Of a DNA stretch of 64,000 nucleotides, positions 42,311 through 50,940 are shown one piece after another (within the stretch, counting starts at the first letter, position 1; each line of letters begins with the position of its first letter). This stretch comes from Sporobacter sp942492735 (GTDB lineage: Bacteria > Bacillota > Clostridia > Oscillospirales > Oscillospiraceae). Below the pieces are notes generated by a model that saw only the letters and a list, made by a program, of their open reading frames with translations, had not been told where the DNA came from and made no database searches. Both the position numbers and the translations under genes were made by a program. The DNA lies in contig OW818648.1 in the NCBI GenBank assembly GCA_942492735.1, positions 2,480,001-2,544,000 of the forward strand. Direction: 5' to 3'.

Positions 42311-43279
42311 ATGCTGTATCCACTGAAATTCGCACCCATCTACAAGCAGATTGTTTGGGGCGGCACGAATATTTCGAGATATTTTAACAGAAATATCCCG
42401 TTAGACAATGTGGCCGAGAGCTGGGAGCTGTGCTGCCGTGATGACGGAACAAGCATCGTTTCGTCGGGCGTTTTAAAGGGTATGAGTCTGAGCAGCTTGA
42501 TACTAAAATATAAGGATAAGCTGGTAGGTGTCAAAACTTTTAGTGAGTTCGGTAATCAATTTCCTCTTCTCATAAAAATAATCGACGCAAATGAAAACTT
42601 GTCGGTTCAGGTCCACCCGGATGACACTTATGCCAGAGGTAACGGCGAGAATTGCGGGAAAAACGAGCTGTGGTACATATTGGATGCAAAGGATAATGCC
42701 GAGATTGTGTACGGAATTAAGAAAGAAGAGACGAAAGAAAATTTTATGAAGGCCGTTTCAGATAATAAAATAGAACAGGCCTTGAATACGGTAGATGCAA
42801 GCGCGGGAGATGCTTTTTATGTGCCCGCCGGCAAAGTGCATGCAATCCTAAGCGGAATCCTGATTGCCGAAATCCAGCAAAACAGCAACACAACCTACAG
42901 GATATATGACTGGGGCAGAGTGGATAAGGACGGTAAAGGCAGGACACTGAATACGGCCCAGGCGCTTGACGTCATTGACTTTAACGCACAAAACGAGCGG
43001 GAACTCTGTCCTCAAATTGCAAATAACAGTAACTACAATACCGATGTCGTTGTGAGATCCGACTATTTTAATATTGACAGAATCAACGTACATGATTGCT
43101 TCAAATACACAACAATCAGCAGTTTCATTATATTGATGTGTATTAAAGGCAGCGGTGCCATTATTTATGACGGTGGAACCTGCAGCATCATTTTTGGTGA
43201 AACAATCCTGCTGCCGGCTTGTATTGGAAATTTCACGATTGATGGGTACATGACGCTGCTTTCAATATATATGCAATAA
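42311..43279 (+). CDS. manA: Mannose-6-phosphate isomerase, class I
   Basis: ManA links fructose 6-phosphate and mannose 6-phosphate and needs zinc. The 322-residue cupin protein has VQVHPDD, ELWYILDA and the zinc/substrate segment FYVPAGKVHAI, plus QQNSNTTYRIYDWGR. It starts at ATG 42311, two bases after the phosphomutase stop. It completes the mannose branch of the cassette. Confidence 0.95.
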   Translation: MLYPLKFAPIYKQIVWGGTNISRYFNRNIPLDNVAESWELCCRDDGTSIVSSGVLKGMSLSSLILKYKDKLVGVKTFSEFGNQFPLLIKIIDANENLSVQVHPDDTYARGNGENCGKNELWYILDAKDNAEIVYGIKKEETKENFMKAVSDNKIEQALNTVDASAGDAFYVPAGKVHAILSGILIAEIQQNSNTTYRIYDWGRVDKDGKGRTLNTAQALDVIDFNAQNERELCPQIANNSNYNTDVVVRSDYFNIDRINVHDCFKYTTISSFIILMCIKGSGAIIYDGGTCSIIFGETILLPACIGNFTIDGYMTLLSIYMQ

Positions 43280-43410
43280 TTATGCAAACAATAAACAAAT
43301 ACTGCAGAAGGGAAAAATGACATGCGACAGTTCAGCTGCATCCGTCACAGCATTTCCATTAAAGAAAAAAGATGTGATGATAAGTGTTTAGTAGTTAGGA
43401 GGTGTTTAAT

Positions 43411-43566
43411 ATTAAGCTAACCAAGAAACTGGGAATGATTTTACTCGGCATATGGCTGATCATGACCGGCTTACTCCAAGTGTTCAGCATTCAAATACCT
43501 TACATTGGAATAGTGCTCAGCATACTCGCTATTGCCGCTGGTGCTTTGCTCCTGCTGGGAAAGTAG
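43411..43566 (+). CDS. Small two-helix membrane protein with ATT start
   Basis: The frame KLTKKLGMILLGIWLIMTGL ... GALLLLGK (51 codons) is a typical small membrane protein with a short basic start and two helices. A perfect AGGAGG (43397-43402) lies eight bases before ATT 43411; no ATG, TTG or usable GTG lies between them (GTG 43402 overlaps the ribosome binding site itself). An AUU start is rare but known, and it would give M-K-L-T-K. The family is common in bacteria but unnamed by me. Confidence 0.6.
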   Translation: MKLTKKLGMILLGIWLIMTGLLQVFSIQIPYIGIVLSILAIAAGALLLLGK

Positions 43567-43656
43567 AACTGTTCATTGACACCATTCGCCGCTGCGGGCA
43601 TATTCGTTGTGCCGCTTCGTGGTGTTCCACCGCAAAAAAGTAGAAGGAGTATTAAT

Positions 43657-44004
43657 ATGAAAAAAACGATGTGCGTAATTCTTGGCCTGGCGTTCCTGAT
43701 TCTTGGTATCCTAGGTATAACAGGGATAATACCAATGTTTCAATCTGATCCGGTTTATTTGAACATCGCCGAAATTGTTCTCGGCGGCTTGGGCTTTCTT
43801 GTTGGCGTATACGACCGACGGAATGCCATGTACTCCGCTCAAAAAAACATGCCCGCTCAGCGTGATAATGATATTGGCGCGCAGAGAAAAGAACTCGACC
43901 AGCAAAGAAAAGAAATTGATCAGCAGAGAAAAGAAATCGATGAACAAAAAAAAGAAATCGATGAGCAGAAAAAGGCAACACGGGAAGAGCATAGAGCATT
44001 ATAA
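43657..44004 (+). CDS. Membrane protein with heptad-repeat tail
   Basis: The 115-residue protein has two membrane helices (about residues 5-22 and 37-52), a short loop, and a C-terminal tail of four tandem seven-residue units (variants of DQQRKEI and DEQKKEI) that predicts a coiled coil. The repeats are nearly identical at DNA level (21-bp units, about 43888-43975), a sign of recent expansion. ATG 43657 follows AAGGAG. Function unknown. Confidence 0.7.
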   Translation: MKKTMCVILGLAFLILGILGITGIIPMFQSDPVYLNIAEIVLGGLGFLVGVYDRRNAMYSAQKNMPAQRDNDIGAQRKELDQQRKEIDQQRKEIDEQKKEIDEQKKATREEHRAL

Positions 44005-44027
44005 ACAGATACATATCGATCAAAATG

Positions 44028-44077
44028 ACACGCCCCAGTTTCAAGGCCTCTCATTTCCGGATGAAATTGGGGCGTGT
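44028..44077. terminator. Long inverted repeat after the heptad-repeat gene
   Basis: ACACGCCCCAGTTTC (44028-44042) and GAAATTGGGGCGTGT (44063-44077) pair with one mismatch over a 20-base loop. No T-run follows, so it may be a processing or stability element rather than a terminator. Confidence 0.5.
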
Positions 44078-44134
44078 TGAGAGATGAATAATCAGCAAAG
44101 TGTTTATGCGTTCATGCTTGAATAAGAATAGGAG

Positions 44135-44332
44135 TTGATTGATATATTATTCTACCTTTGCGAACACTGTGGCATCATTCGTTCACATATTAAAAAGGAC
44201 ATCGGACGATCTTTATGTTGTGACACGCCTATGACGATATTGATGTCAAAATTGCCTGATTTGAACTTCAAAAATCATGTCCCCTTGAATGCAAAAAAGG
44301 ATAATATTATTAAGTTAATCATTGGTTCTTAA
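44135..44332 (+). CDS. Desulfoferrodoxin-like (rubredoxin-knuckle) small protein
   Basis: The 65-residue frame has FYLCEHCGIIRSH and CCDTPMTIL, matching the desulforedoxin-type iron site of superoxide reductases (CxxCG ... CCG.PM). The rest of superoxide reductase, the catalytic second domain, is absent, so this is a single-knuckle protein or a fragment. The GGAG ribosome binding site (44131-44134) directly touches TTG 44135; ATT 44138 or ATA 44144 sit at better distance, so the real start is uncertain. Confidence 0.55.
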   Translation: MIDILFYLCEHCGIIRSHIKKDIGRSLCCDTPMTILMSKLPDLNFKNHVPLNAKKDNIIKLIIGS

Positions 44333-44393
44333 GCAAATCCGGAAGCGCAGAACGCAAAAGCAGCCCAAACTATATAGAAAGGCAGTGATACGG

Positions 44394-45953
44394 TTGAAAA
44401 ATAAGAAGCTGATTATTTTTGTACTTGCCATTCTTCCGATCTTGATCTTAGCACCAACCGCTATTGCTGCGACGCCAATCACGATTGAAGTGAAGTCGGA
44501 ATTGCAGCTGGCTGATCTAGCCTCGGTACAGGAAGATGCTGTATTCACCATTAAATATGCGCTTGCCGGCGGCATGACAATTGAAGAAAATGTTAAAATA
44601 GGAGAGACAGTCCGTAAAACACCTGGCGTTCCCGACACAACACGTACATTTGTTGGGTGGAAGGATGAGACGGGAAATTTTGTCGTTCCTGCTGACATCA
44701 CCATTTATAAGGATGAAACGTTCAACGCGTTTTATATCGTAAAGCTCAACACGGCAGATCACAATAAATATATGAATGGAAATCCCTCCGGTCTGTTTAA
44801 GCCCGAAGATCCGCTGACCAGGGGCGAGGCCTGTCAGATGCTTTATAGTCTTGTGACTGAAATTGATGAAATCACCGTTTCTTTTCCGGATGTTGCGAAA
44901 AACATCTGGTATTACAAGCCGGTTTCCACCATGGCCTCCATGGGCCTGATTTTTGGCGACGAATTGGGCAATTTCAAACCTGACAGCAATATAACCCGTG
45001 CAGCATTCGTTGCCATTCTTACACGTTTTTATCCGATCGCCGAAGGGGCGCTCAACTTCAGCGATTTGACCAGTGCGAGTTGGGCCGCCGAAGCGGTATC
45101 CTCAGCCGAGGCAATGGGTTGGATAAATGTCAGCAGTGATGGGTTATTCCGGCCAAACGATGCGATAACGCGTGCCGAAGCTGTTGTCATCATGAACCGT
45201 GTACTGAAGCGTACAGCAAGTCCTGATGTCATTGATTCGGCGGCTAATATTCGTATATTCCCTGATCTGTTTAAAGATTCTTGGGCTTATTATGACATCA
45301 TGGAAGCCGCGATCGACCATCATTACAGTAAAACTTCGGGCACTGAGGTATGGTCATCTTATACTGAAGAAACTGCAAATATTGAGCCCGGCTTCCAGCT
45401 CATTGACGGTCAGTTGTATTATGAAAACGGGAATGGGTATTTCATTCACAATACAACATTTGGCACCTTCACTTTCGACTGGCTGGGCAGAAGCACGACG
45501 GGAAACGAGGAACTGGACACTTATATAACAGCTGCCGTCCTGAGGATCACCAATCCCTCCATGACCCAATTTGAAATGCTGCGTGCAGCGCACAATTATA
45601 CGCGTGACAACTTTACTTATCTTATCCGCAACTATTACGCTACCGGAGACACGGGATGGGAAGTGAAGGAAGGGCTTATCATGTTTCAGACTGGACGCGG
45701 AAACTGTTACTGCTTTACTTCGGTGTTTTATTGGTTGTCAAGGAGGCTTGGATACGATTCTATTGCAATCAGCGGTGAAGTCGGTGCACGTCATAACCCT
45801 CACGGTTGGGTCGAAATCGTATTCGACAATGAAAACTACATCTTTGATGCCGATCTTGAGCGGGCGTACAGGAAAAACGGCGTATCCTCTTACGATTTGT
45901 TCTATCTTTCCTACGCTGACGTACCATGGTCCTACGTGAAATTGATCGTATAA
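44394..45953 (+). CDS. SLH-domain protein with transglutaminase-like domain
   Basis: The roughly 519-residue protein has a signal peptide (KNKKLIIFVLAILPILILAP), an InlB-repeat-like piece (FVGWKDETGNFVVPADITI), three S-layer homology domains (about residues 120-300: FKPEDPLTRGEACQML, FKPDSNITRAAFVAIL, FRPNDAITRAEAVVIM) that bind cell-wall polysaccharide, and a transglutaminase/protease-like domain near the end with Cys438 in GNCYCF, His470 in HGWVEI and Asp485. It would be anchored at the cell surface and act on peptides there. TTG 44394 is my start, with AAAGG somewhat distant; GTG 44385 is possible. Confidence 0.85.
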   Translation: MKNKKLIIFVLAILPILILAPTAIAATPITIEVKSELQLADLASVQEDAVFTIKYALAGGMTIEENVKIGETVRKTPGVPDTTRTFVGWKDETGNFVVPADITIYKDETFNAFYIVKLNTADHNKYMNGNPSGLFKPEDPLTRGEACQMLYSLVTEIDEITVSFPDVAKNIWYYKPVSTMASMGLIFGDELGNFKPDSNITRAAFVAILTRFYPIAEGALNFSDLTSASWAAEAVSSAEAMGWINVSSDGLFRPNDAITRAEAVVIMNRVLKRTASPDVIDSAANIRIFPDLFKDSWAYYDIMEAAIDHHYSKTSGTEVWSSYTEETANIEPGFQLIDGQLYYENGNGYFIHNTTFGTFTFDWLGRSTTGNEELDTYITAAVLRITNPSMTQFEMLRAAHNYTRDNFTYLIRNYYATGDTGWEVKEGLIMFQTGRGNCYCFTSVFYWLSRRLGYDSIAISGEVGARHNPHGWVEIVFDNENYIFDADLERAYRKNGVSSYDLFYLSYADVPWSYVKLIV

Positions 45954-46022
45954 GAATTGATGGCGTAAAGCAGGACCATTGGACTATAATATCCAACAAC
46001 CTTTGAATGGAGATAACCGAAT

Positions 46023-47033
46023 ATGAAGGTTGCAATACTTTCACCAATTGCTTGGAGAACACCGCCGCGTCGCTATGGTCCTTGGGAGAGCGTTGCTTCG
46101 CTTCTGACAGAAGGTCTTGTGATGGAAAAAATAGACGTCACCTTGTTTGCAACCGCAGACTCGCTCACGTCGGCACGGCTGAGGAGTGTCTGCCCGGCGC
46201 CTTACGAGGAGGATAAAAACATCGACGTGAAGGTTTGGGAGTGCCTGCATATCTCGGAATTAATGGAGCACGCCGATGCGTTTGACATCATCCACAACAA
46301 CTATGATTTTTTGCCCTTGACTTACAGTGGGCTGATAAAAACCCCCATGGTTACAACAATTCATGGTTTTTCTTCCCCTAAGATCATGCCCGTCTACAAA
46401 AAATATAACGGTAAAACAAATTATGTTTCGATCAGCGACGCTGACAGAAATACAGAGCTTCATTACATCAAAACGGTCTATCATGGGATCGATCTTGAAC
46501 AGTTCACGCTCAATGAAGACCGGGGGGATTACCTGCTTTATTTTGGGAGAATTCATCCTGACAAAGGGACCCGGGAGGCGATTCAGGTCGCCAAGTCCGC
46601 CAAAATGAAGCTCTTGATTGCTGGTCTTATTCAGGATCAGACGTATTTTGATGAATGTGTTAAGCCTTATTTGAATGAAAATATCACGTATATCGGCAAT
46701 GTCGGGCCTAAGGAAAGAGACGCCGTATTAGGGCGTGCCTATGCGCTGCTGCACCCGATTCATTTTAATGAACCGTTTGGGTTGAGCGTCGTTGAAGCAA
46801 TGGCCTGCGGTACGCCTGTCATCGCCTTTGGGAAAGGCTCCATGCCGGAAATTATTCAAACTGGCAAAAACGGCTTTATTGTATCCACGAGTGAGGAAAT
46901 GGCTGAAATGCTGAAGGATATACCCACAATTTCGAGAAAATCCTGCCGTGAGACTGTTGAAAGAAATTTTTCGCAGGAAAAAATGGTGAAAGAGTATATT
47001 GACGTATACAAGGAAATATTAGAAACGCGTTAA
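46023..47033 (+). CDS. Glycosyltransferase family 4 (second copy)
   Basis: The 336-residue GT-B enzyme has the start MKVAILSPIAWRTPPRRYGPWE, the TTIHGFSSP donor-domain segment, YLLYFGRIHPDKGTREAI (the GT4 phosphate-binding helix) and EPFGLSVVEAMACGTPVIAF (the E..G E family motif). It lies beside the SLH-transglutaminase gene but in its own transcription unit with GGAG six bases before the ATG. The sugar and acceptor are unknown. Confidence 0.9.
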   Translation: MKVAILSPIAWRTPPRRYGPWESVASLLTEGLVMEKIDVTLFATADSLTSARLRSVCPAPYEEDKNIDVKVWECLHISELMEHADAFDIIHNNYDFLPLTYSGLIKTPMVTTIHGFSSPKIMPVYKKYNGKTNYVSISDADRNTELHYIKTVYHGIDLEQFTLNEDRGDYLLYFGRIHPDKGTREAIQVAKSAKMKLLIAGLIQDQTYFDECVKPYLNENITYIGNVGPKERDAVLGRAYALLHPIHFNEPFGLSVVEAMACGTPVIAFGKGSMPEIIQTGKNGFIVSTSEEMAEMLKDIPTISRKSCRETVERNFSQEKMVKEYIDVYKEILETR

Positions 47034-47183
47034 GCTGAAGCTGCGATAACATCTGTCATAAGCTTATTCCCTGATTGTTTCTCGGAATCGTTACTATTAT
47101 GAAAGCAGAACCCCAGCTGTCCGGAAGAAAAAGCCGAAGAGCTGCGCAGGGCTCACAAAAAAATGGGAGAAAGCATAAAAAAA

Positions 47184-47206
47184 CCAAGCCAATGGCTTGG
47201 TTTTTT
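47184..47206. terminator. Bidirectional terminator
   Basis: CCAAGCC, AAT, GGCTTGG with A-run and T-run on opposite sides; it ends the GT4 gene and the convergent chemoreceptor gene. Confidence 0.85.
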
Positions 47207-47283
47207 CGTTCGGAAGACAGAATTGGAGCAGGACGGTTTGACGCAAAAGCGACGCCCTAAGTTAGTTCTGATACTGTTTGTGG

Positions 47284-49359
47284 TTAGTATTTGCCGAAAT
47301 CCCCGTCGAGTGAAATCTTTTTTCTGGCTGAATTTGCCGGTAGCGACTGCGCCGTAGATGGTGATTTGGCAAACCGCGCGGCAGGATTTGATGTTACAAA
47401 CGAGTTCTCATTTCTTACTTTAAAAAAGCTTACAACTTCCTTGAGCTGTTCGGCCTGACTTGAGAGTTCTTCGCTCGCGGCGGCGCTTTCCTCCGAAGTA
47501 CCGGCGTTGTTCTGAACAACTTGAGATACCTGCGCAAGTCCTTGATTGATTTGCTCGATACCAATAGCCTGTTCTTTGGAGGCAATAGCGATTGAGCCTA
47601 CCAGATCAGTGGCGTTTGAAACTTCAGTAACGATTTTTTTCAATGCTCCGGCTGTTGCATTTGCAATCTTTATGCCGGTTTCAACATTTTTGATAGAGCC
47701 TGCGATCATATCGGTCGTCTCTTTTGCCGCATTGGCGGACTTGCCGGCAAGAGTCCTGACCTCCTCAGCCACGACCGCAAAGCCCTTGCCATGCTGGCCG
47801 GCTCTGGCGGCTTCAACCGCGGCATTGAGTGCTAGAATATTTGTTTGGAACGCGATGTCGTCGATAACCTTTATTATTTTGTTGATACTGCCGCTTGAAG
47901 CGTTAATTGCATCCATTGCCCTCAGCAGATCGCTCATTTGAGCATTGCCGTTTTCGGCTTCTTTTTTTGCGTTTGTCGCCAGTTGATTAGCTTTTTCGGC
48001 GTTTTGCGCATTGAGAGACGTTTGAGCGGCTATTTCTTCAACCGAGGCTGTGAGTTCTTCGACTGAGCTTGCCTGCACCGTTGCACCCTCGGAAAGCGCC
48101 AAACTGGAATTTGAAATCATAACTGATCCAGATGAAACCTGGTCAGCGGCTGAGGAGATATTGGCCATTGTTTGGTTCAGCGAGTCAATGATGCCTTCCA
48201 TGTCTGACTTGATATGAACAAAGTCACCCACATATTCCTGATTCGTATTCACATTCAGATTTCCAGAGGATATATTCGATAAGACTTGATGAATATCTTG
48301 AATATATGAACTCAGGCTGCTTACCGTATGCTCCAGCGATACAGCCAGTGTATGTGTTTCGTCTTTCGATTTAACCTTGGGAACGGCGGTATGCAAATCG
48401 CCGCTGCTCAGCAATTCAAGTCTTTTTGTAATGAGAGAAAGTGGATTTCCGATTGAATTTGCCAGCAGTAAGGCGAACAGAAATGAAAGGACGAGAAAGA
48501 CGATTGTTACGACTATTGAGGTGTTCAGCCCATTACGATATGAAGCGAGCATTTCTCCGGTGTCGGCCATCATGGCCAATATCCAGCCGTCGGTATTGTT
48601 TATAGGAGTATAAGCGACATACTTGTCGGAGCCTTCATCTGTAATACTAACGGTGCCGGTTTGATTGTTCATCATTGTTGTAATAAAGTTACCGAGATCG
48701 CTGTAAGATGCGTCATCCTTGGCAAGCGTTATGTAGTTCGTTAAGGCTTCCACCTTGGAATTGTCCTTATGCGCGACGATTGTGCCGGCTTTGTCAATCA
48801 CCATGCCGTACCCTTTTTCGCCGATTGACACAGCTTTAATAATTCGACTAAATACGTTATTATCCAATGCCGCGTATATGATTCCGTTATATCCTGTATT
48901 GTTGTCAATCTTTGTCGCAACAAACATTATTATGGAGCCATCCGTTTTTCTGATGACGGGACTGGAAATATAAGTTTCGCCTTTCATAGCATGTTGGAAA
49001 TAGGCGCGATCGCTAATGTCAGTATCATTATAAGTTTTTCCATTTGCATCCGATACAGAAATATCGATAAAGCCATATTTATCTGCCTGTTTAGCTAGTA
49101 TTTCTCTTTTCTCTTCTAAAGTCAGGCTTGGGTCGGTGATGCCATCAATCCTTGCGGTTGCTTCGGCACCGACCATATAGGCTTTGATAGATTGTGAGAC
49201 CGATTCCGCATAAGCTTGTGCTGCAACTGAAACGCTCGTATCCATGCCTTGCTGCGCCGTTCTGTACAGCATAATGGAGTTTGTTCCCGTTAACAGAAGA
49301 CAGATGACAAATGAGATTGCACATAAGCCGACTATTAACTTACCTCTGATTGTTTTCAT
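47284..49359 (-). CDS. Methyl-accepting chemotaxis protein
   Basis: A 691-residue chemoreceptor: N-terminal membrane helix (about residues 9-31), an extracellular dCache-type sensor (about 40-280, with QAYAESVSQSIKAY and FDYIT... replaced by the YISSPVIRKTDGS strand), a second membrane helix (about 285-307), HAMP linker (about 310-360) and the cytoplasmic signalling hairpin with the highly conserved FQTNILALNAAVEAARAGQH tip. It signals to CheA; no chemotaxis or flagellar genes are adjacent, so it is a lone receptor. GAGAGG precedes ATG 49359. Confidence 0.95.
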   Translation of the reverse strand: MKTIRGKLIVGLCAISFVICLLLTGTNSIMLYRTAQQGMDTSVSVAAQAYAESVSQSIKAYMVGAEATARIDGITDPSLTLEEKREILAKQADKYGFIDISVSDANGKTYNDTDISDRAYFQHAMKGETYISSPVIRKTDGSIIMFVATKIDNNTGYNGIIYAALDNNVFSRIIKAVSIGEKGYGMVIDKAGTIVAHKDNSKVEALTNYITLAKDDASYSDLGNFITTMMNNQTGTVSITDEGSDKYVAYTPINNTDGWILAMMADTGEMLASYRNGLNTSIVVTIVFLVLSFLFALLLANSIGNPLSLITKRLELLSSGDLHTAVPKVKSKDETHTLAVSLEHTVSSLSSYIQDIHQVLSNISSGNLNVNTNQEYVGDFVHIKSDMEGIIDSLNQTMANISSAADQVSSGSVMISNSSLALSEGATVQASSVEELTASVEEIAAQTSLNAQNAEKANQLATNAKKEAENGNAQMSDLLRAMDAINASSGSINKIIKVIDDIAFQTNILALNAAVEAARAGQHGKGFAVVAEEVRTLAGKSANAAKETTDMIAGSIKNVETGIKIANATAGALKKIVTEVSNATDLVGSIAIASKEQAIGIEQINQGLAQVSQVVQNNAGTSEESAAASEELSSQAEQLKEVVSFFKVRNENSFVTSNPAARFAKSPSTAQSLPANSARKKISLDGDFGKY

Positions 49360-49741
49360 TATAGCTTCCTCTCTTGACTAATATCACATAAACTGTTGTA
49401 ATGTACCGATATTCACGCCCCAAAACATATTTTTCCTGTTTTGTGATAAATCTATAAATATAATAGATACGAACAGTCAACAAAATCTCATATCGAAAAA
49501 TGCTTCAATAGCATACGGCGGTGTTTTTTTCTGTATGTGTTTATCGCCACTTGCTGTTTGGTTAAAATATCAGATGTCGGCATATAAAACAAAAGGCTTT
49601 CATTTTTCACGAAAATACGATCGTGAAGAACAAAAGCCCTTTATGTATGGTTTATGACGGTTCTTTCATAGGTCTTAAAATACTTCTGGCAATAATACGT
49701 CTCCTCTTGACGCCGTAGTGATAATCTACTCGTCTCTTTTT
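49360..49741. other. Gene-free spacer with a hairpin
   Basis: No ORF with gene features was found. An imperfect hairpin (49591-49642: AAAGG-CTTT outer arms, TTCACGA/TCGTGAA inner arms) has a T-run on the minus strand and could end the pirin transcript that comes from the right. The rest is AT-rich. Confidence 0.5.
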
Positions 49742-50453
49742 TTATTTTATGAAAGTATTATTGTCCAACTCCCTGAATGCTAAGTTCAGTTCTTCTCTTG
49801 TATTCATAACGATGGGACCGCCCCAGGCAATCGATTCTTTCAAGGGCTTGGCGGATAACAGGATAAAACGTACATCCTGCGCGGCTGCCTTGATCCAGAA
49901 TTTTTCACCCTTCCCGAACAACACCGCTTGTTTTTCATCAATTAAGTCTTTAGGATTACTTGTGTTTTTATCAGGACTGAAGATCGCTTTGCCGGCAAAA
50001 ATGTAGATAAACAAAGTATTCGCCGGATCATTTGTAAAGGACCATTCCTGATTTGCGGGTAACTCGACATCCAAATAGTCTGCCTTGATGTATTTACCCT
50101 CAAAAGCACCCTTCTGACCATGATATTCGCCGGAGAGTACATGAACCTTCGTGCCGTTCTCATCGATCACCGGCACATTTTCTGCCTTAATATCTCCATA
50201 TCTCGGCTGTGTCATTTTGTCTTTAGCGGGTAGGTTCAACCATAACTGAGCGCCTAACATGCGGTCGCTCGCTTTGGGCATTTCCTGATGGATAATGCCG
50301 GAACCGGCGGTCATCCACTGACACTCCCCGTCAAGAATACTGCCGCTGTTTCCAAGGCTGTCACCATGCTCGATATTGTACCAGCTTTACACCTGCACCG
50401 TCAATCGCCGGTATGCCTTTTGTTATTTTTATCACTTTTCTTAAGCTATCCAT
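49742..50453 (-). pseudogene. Pirin-family gene broken by an internal deletion
   Basis: Pirins are cupin proteins of about 280 residues. Here the reverse strand starts ATG 50453 with DSLRKVIKITKGIPAIDGAGVKL, a normal pirin N-terminus, but then changes frame: the second part resumes with YNIEHGDSLGNSGSILDGEC and continues intact (QWMTAGSGIIHQEMP, cupin strands to FIK). The stretch that should carry the DPFLLLD and HPHRGIETVTYL metal site is missing (about 40-50 residues) and the lost length is not a multiple of three, leaving a TGA in frame one. The intact 190-codon C-terminal frame lacks the iron ligands in the first cupin, so function is doubtful. Confidence 0.85.
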
Positions 50454-50497
50454 ATTATTCGTCCTTTCGTTTTTATCATTGTTTAGATATGCCTGCC

Positions 50498-50557
50498 ATG
50501 TATACATGTATTATTAACAAGTATGTTATATATGCGCCTACATGGATTATTTGTCAA
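50498..50557 (-). promoter_or_regulatory. Promoter and palindromic operator candidate before the pirin gene
   Basis: Read on the minus strand, TTGACA (50557-50552) stands 17 bases before CATATA, and the perfect 12-bp palindrome CATGTATACATG (50498-50509) lies downstream of it. The palindrome is of the size bound by small dimeric repressors (MarR/HxlR-like), but no repressor gene is adjacent. Confidence 0.4.
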
Positions 50558-50700
50558 GAATTATGATCTTCACCAGCTTCACGAGGCAGTTGTATGAGCG
50601 TGGATGAGCAAAAAAACACGCCGCAAAGTGCGACGCGACTGCTGAATCAATAAAGGAAGGAGTTAAAGACAATAAGTCTCGGGCGTTTTGAACGATAGGG

Positions 50701-50744
50701 TATAAAAACACAACCTGCTCATTGTATTGATGAGCAGGTTGTGT
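50701..50744 (-). terminator. Terminator after tRNA-Pro
   Basis: A 15-bp perfect stem (ACACAACCTGCTCAT and complement), loop of seven, then TTTTTA on the minus strand, right after the tRNA. Confidence 0.9.
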
Positions 50745-50747
50745 TGA

Positions 50748-50824
50748 TGGTCCGGGTGACTGGATTCGAACCAGCGGCCCCTTGCTCCCAAAGCAAGTGC
50801 GCTACCAAACTGCGCTACACCCGG
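50748..50824 (-). tRNA. tRNA-Pro (TGG anticodon)
   Basis: On the minus strand the 77-nt sequence folds as a cloverleaf: acceptor CCGGGTG/CACCCGG, D arm with GCGCAGTTTGGTAGCGC, anticodon loop TTTGGGA with anticodon TGG, T arm GGTTCGAATCC, and an encoded CCA end. It has a sigma-A promoter upstream and a terminator directly downstream. Confidence 0.96.
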
Positions 50825-50837
50825 GTAAAGCTTTGTA

Positions 50838-50866
50838 ATTATACAATAATACGAACCGTGTTTCAA
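50838..50866 (-). promoter_or_regulatory. Promoter of the tRNA-Pro gene
   Basis: TTGAAA (50866-50861), 17 bases and TATAAT (50843-50838) on the minus strand, 14 bases ahead of the mature tRNA. Confidence 0.75.
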
Positions 50867-50940
50867 GTGGCAAATGCGCTTATTTTTAAATAATGAAAAT
50901 TGCAGGGGCGGTATCGTAAAAACCGCCCCTGCGTTTGACT

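Noticed and set aside
47075..47260. Lys/Arg-rich 61-residue frame
   Set aside because: It reads through the bidirectional terminator at 47184 and has no family resemblance.
50594..50653. Short frame MSVDEQKNTPQSATRLLNQ
   Set aside because: No ribosome binding site and no context; could be a gene remnant but there is nothing to identify it.
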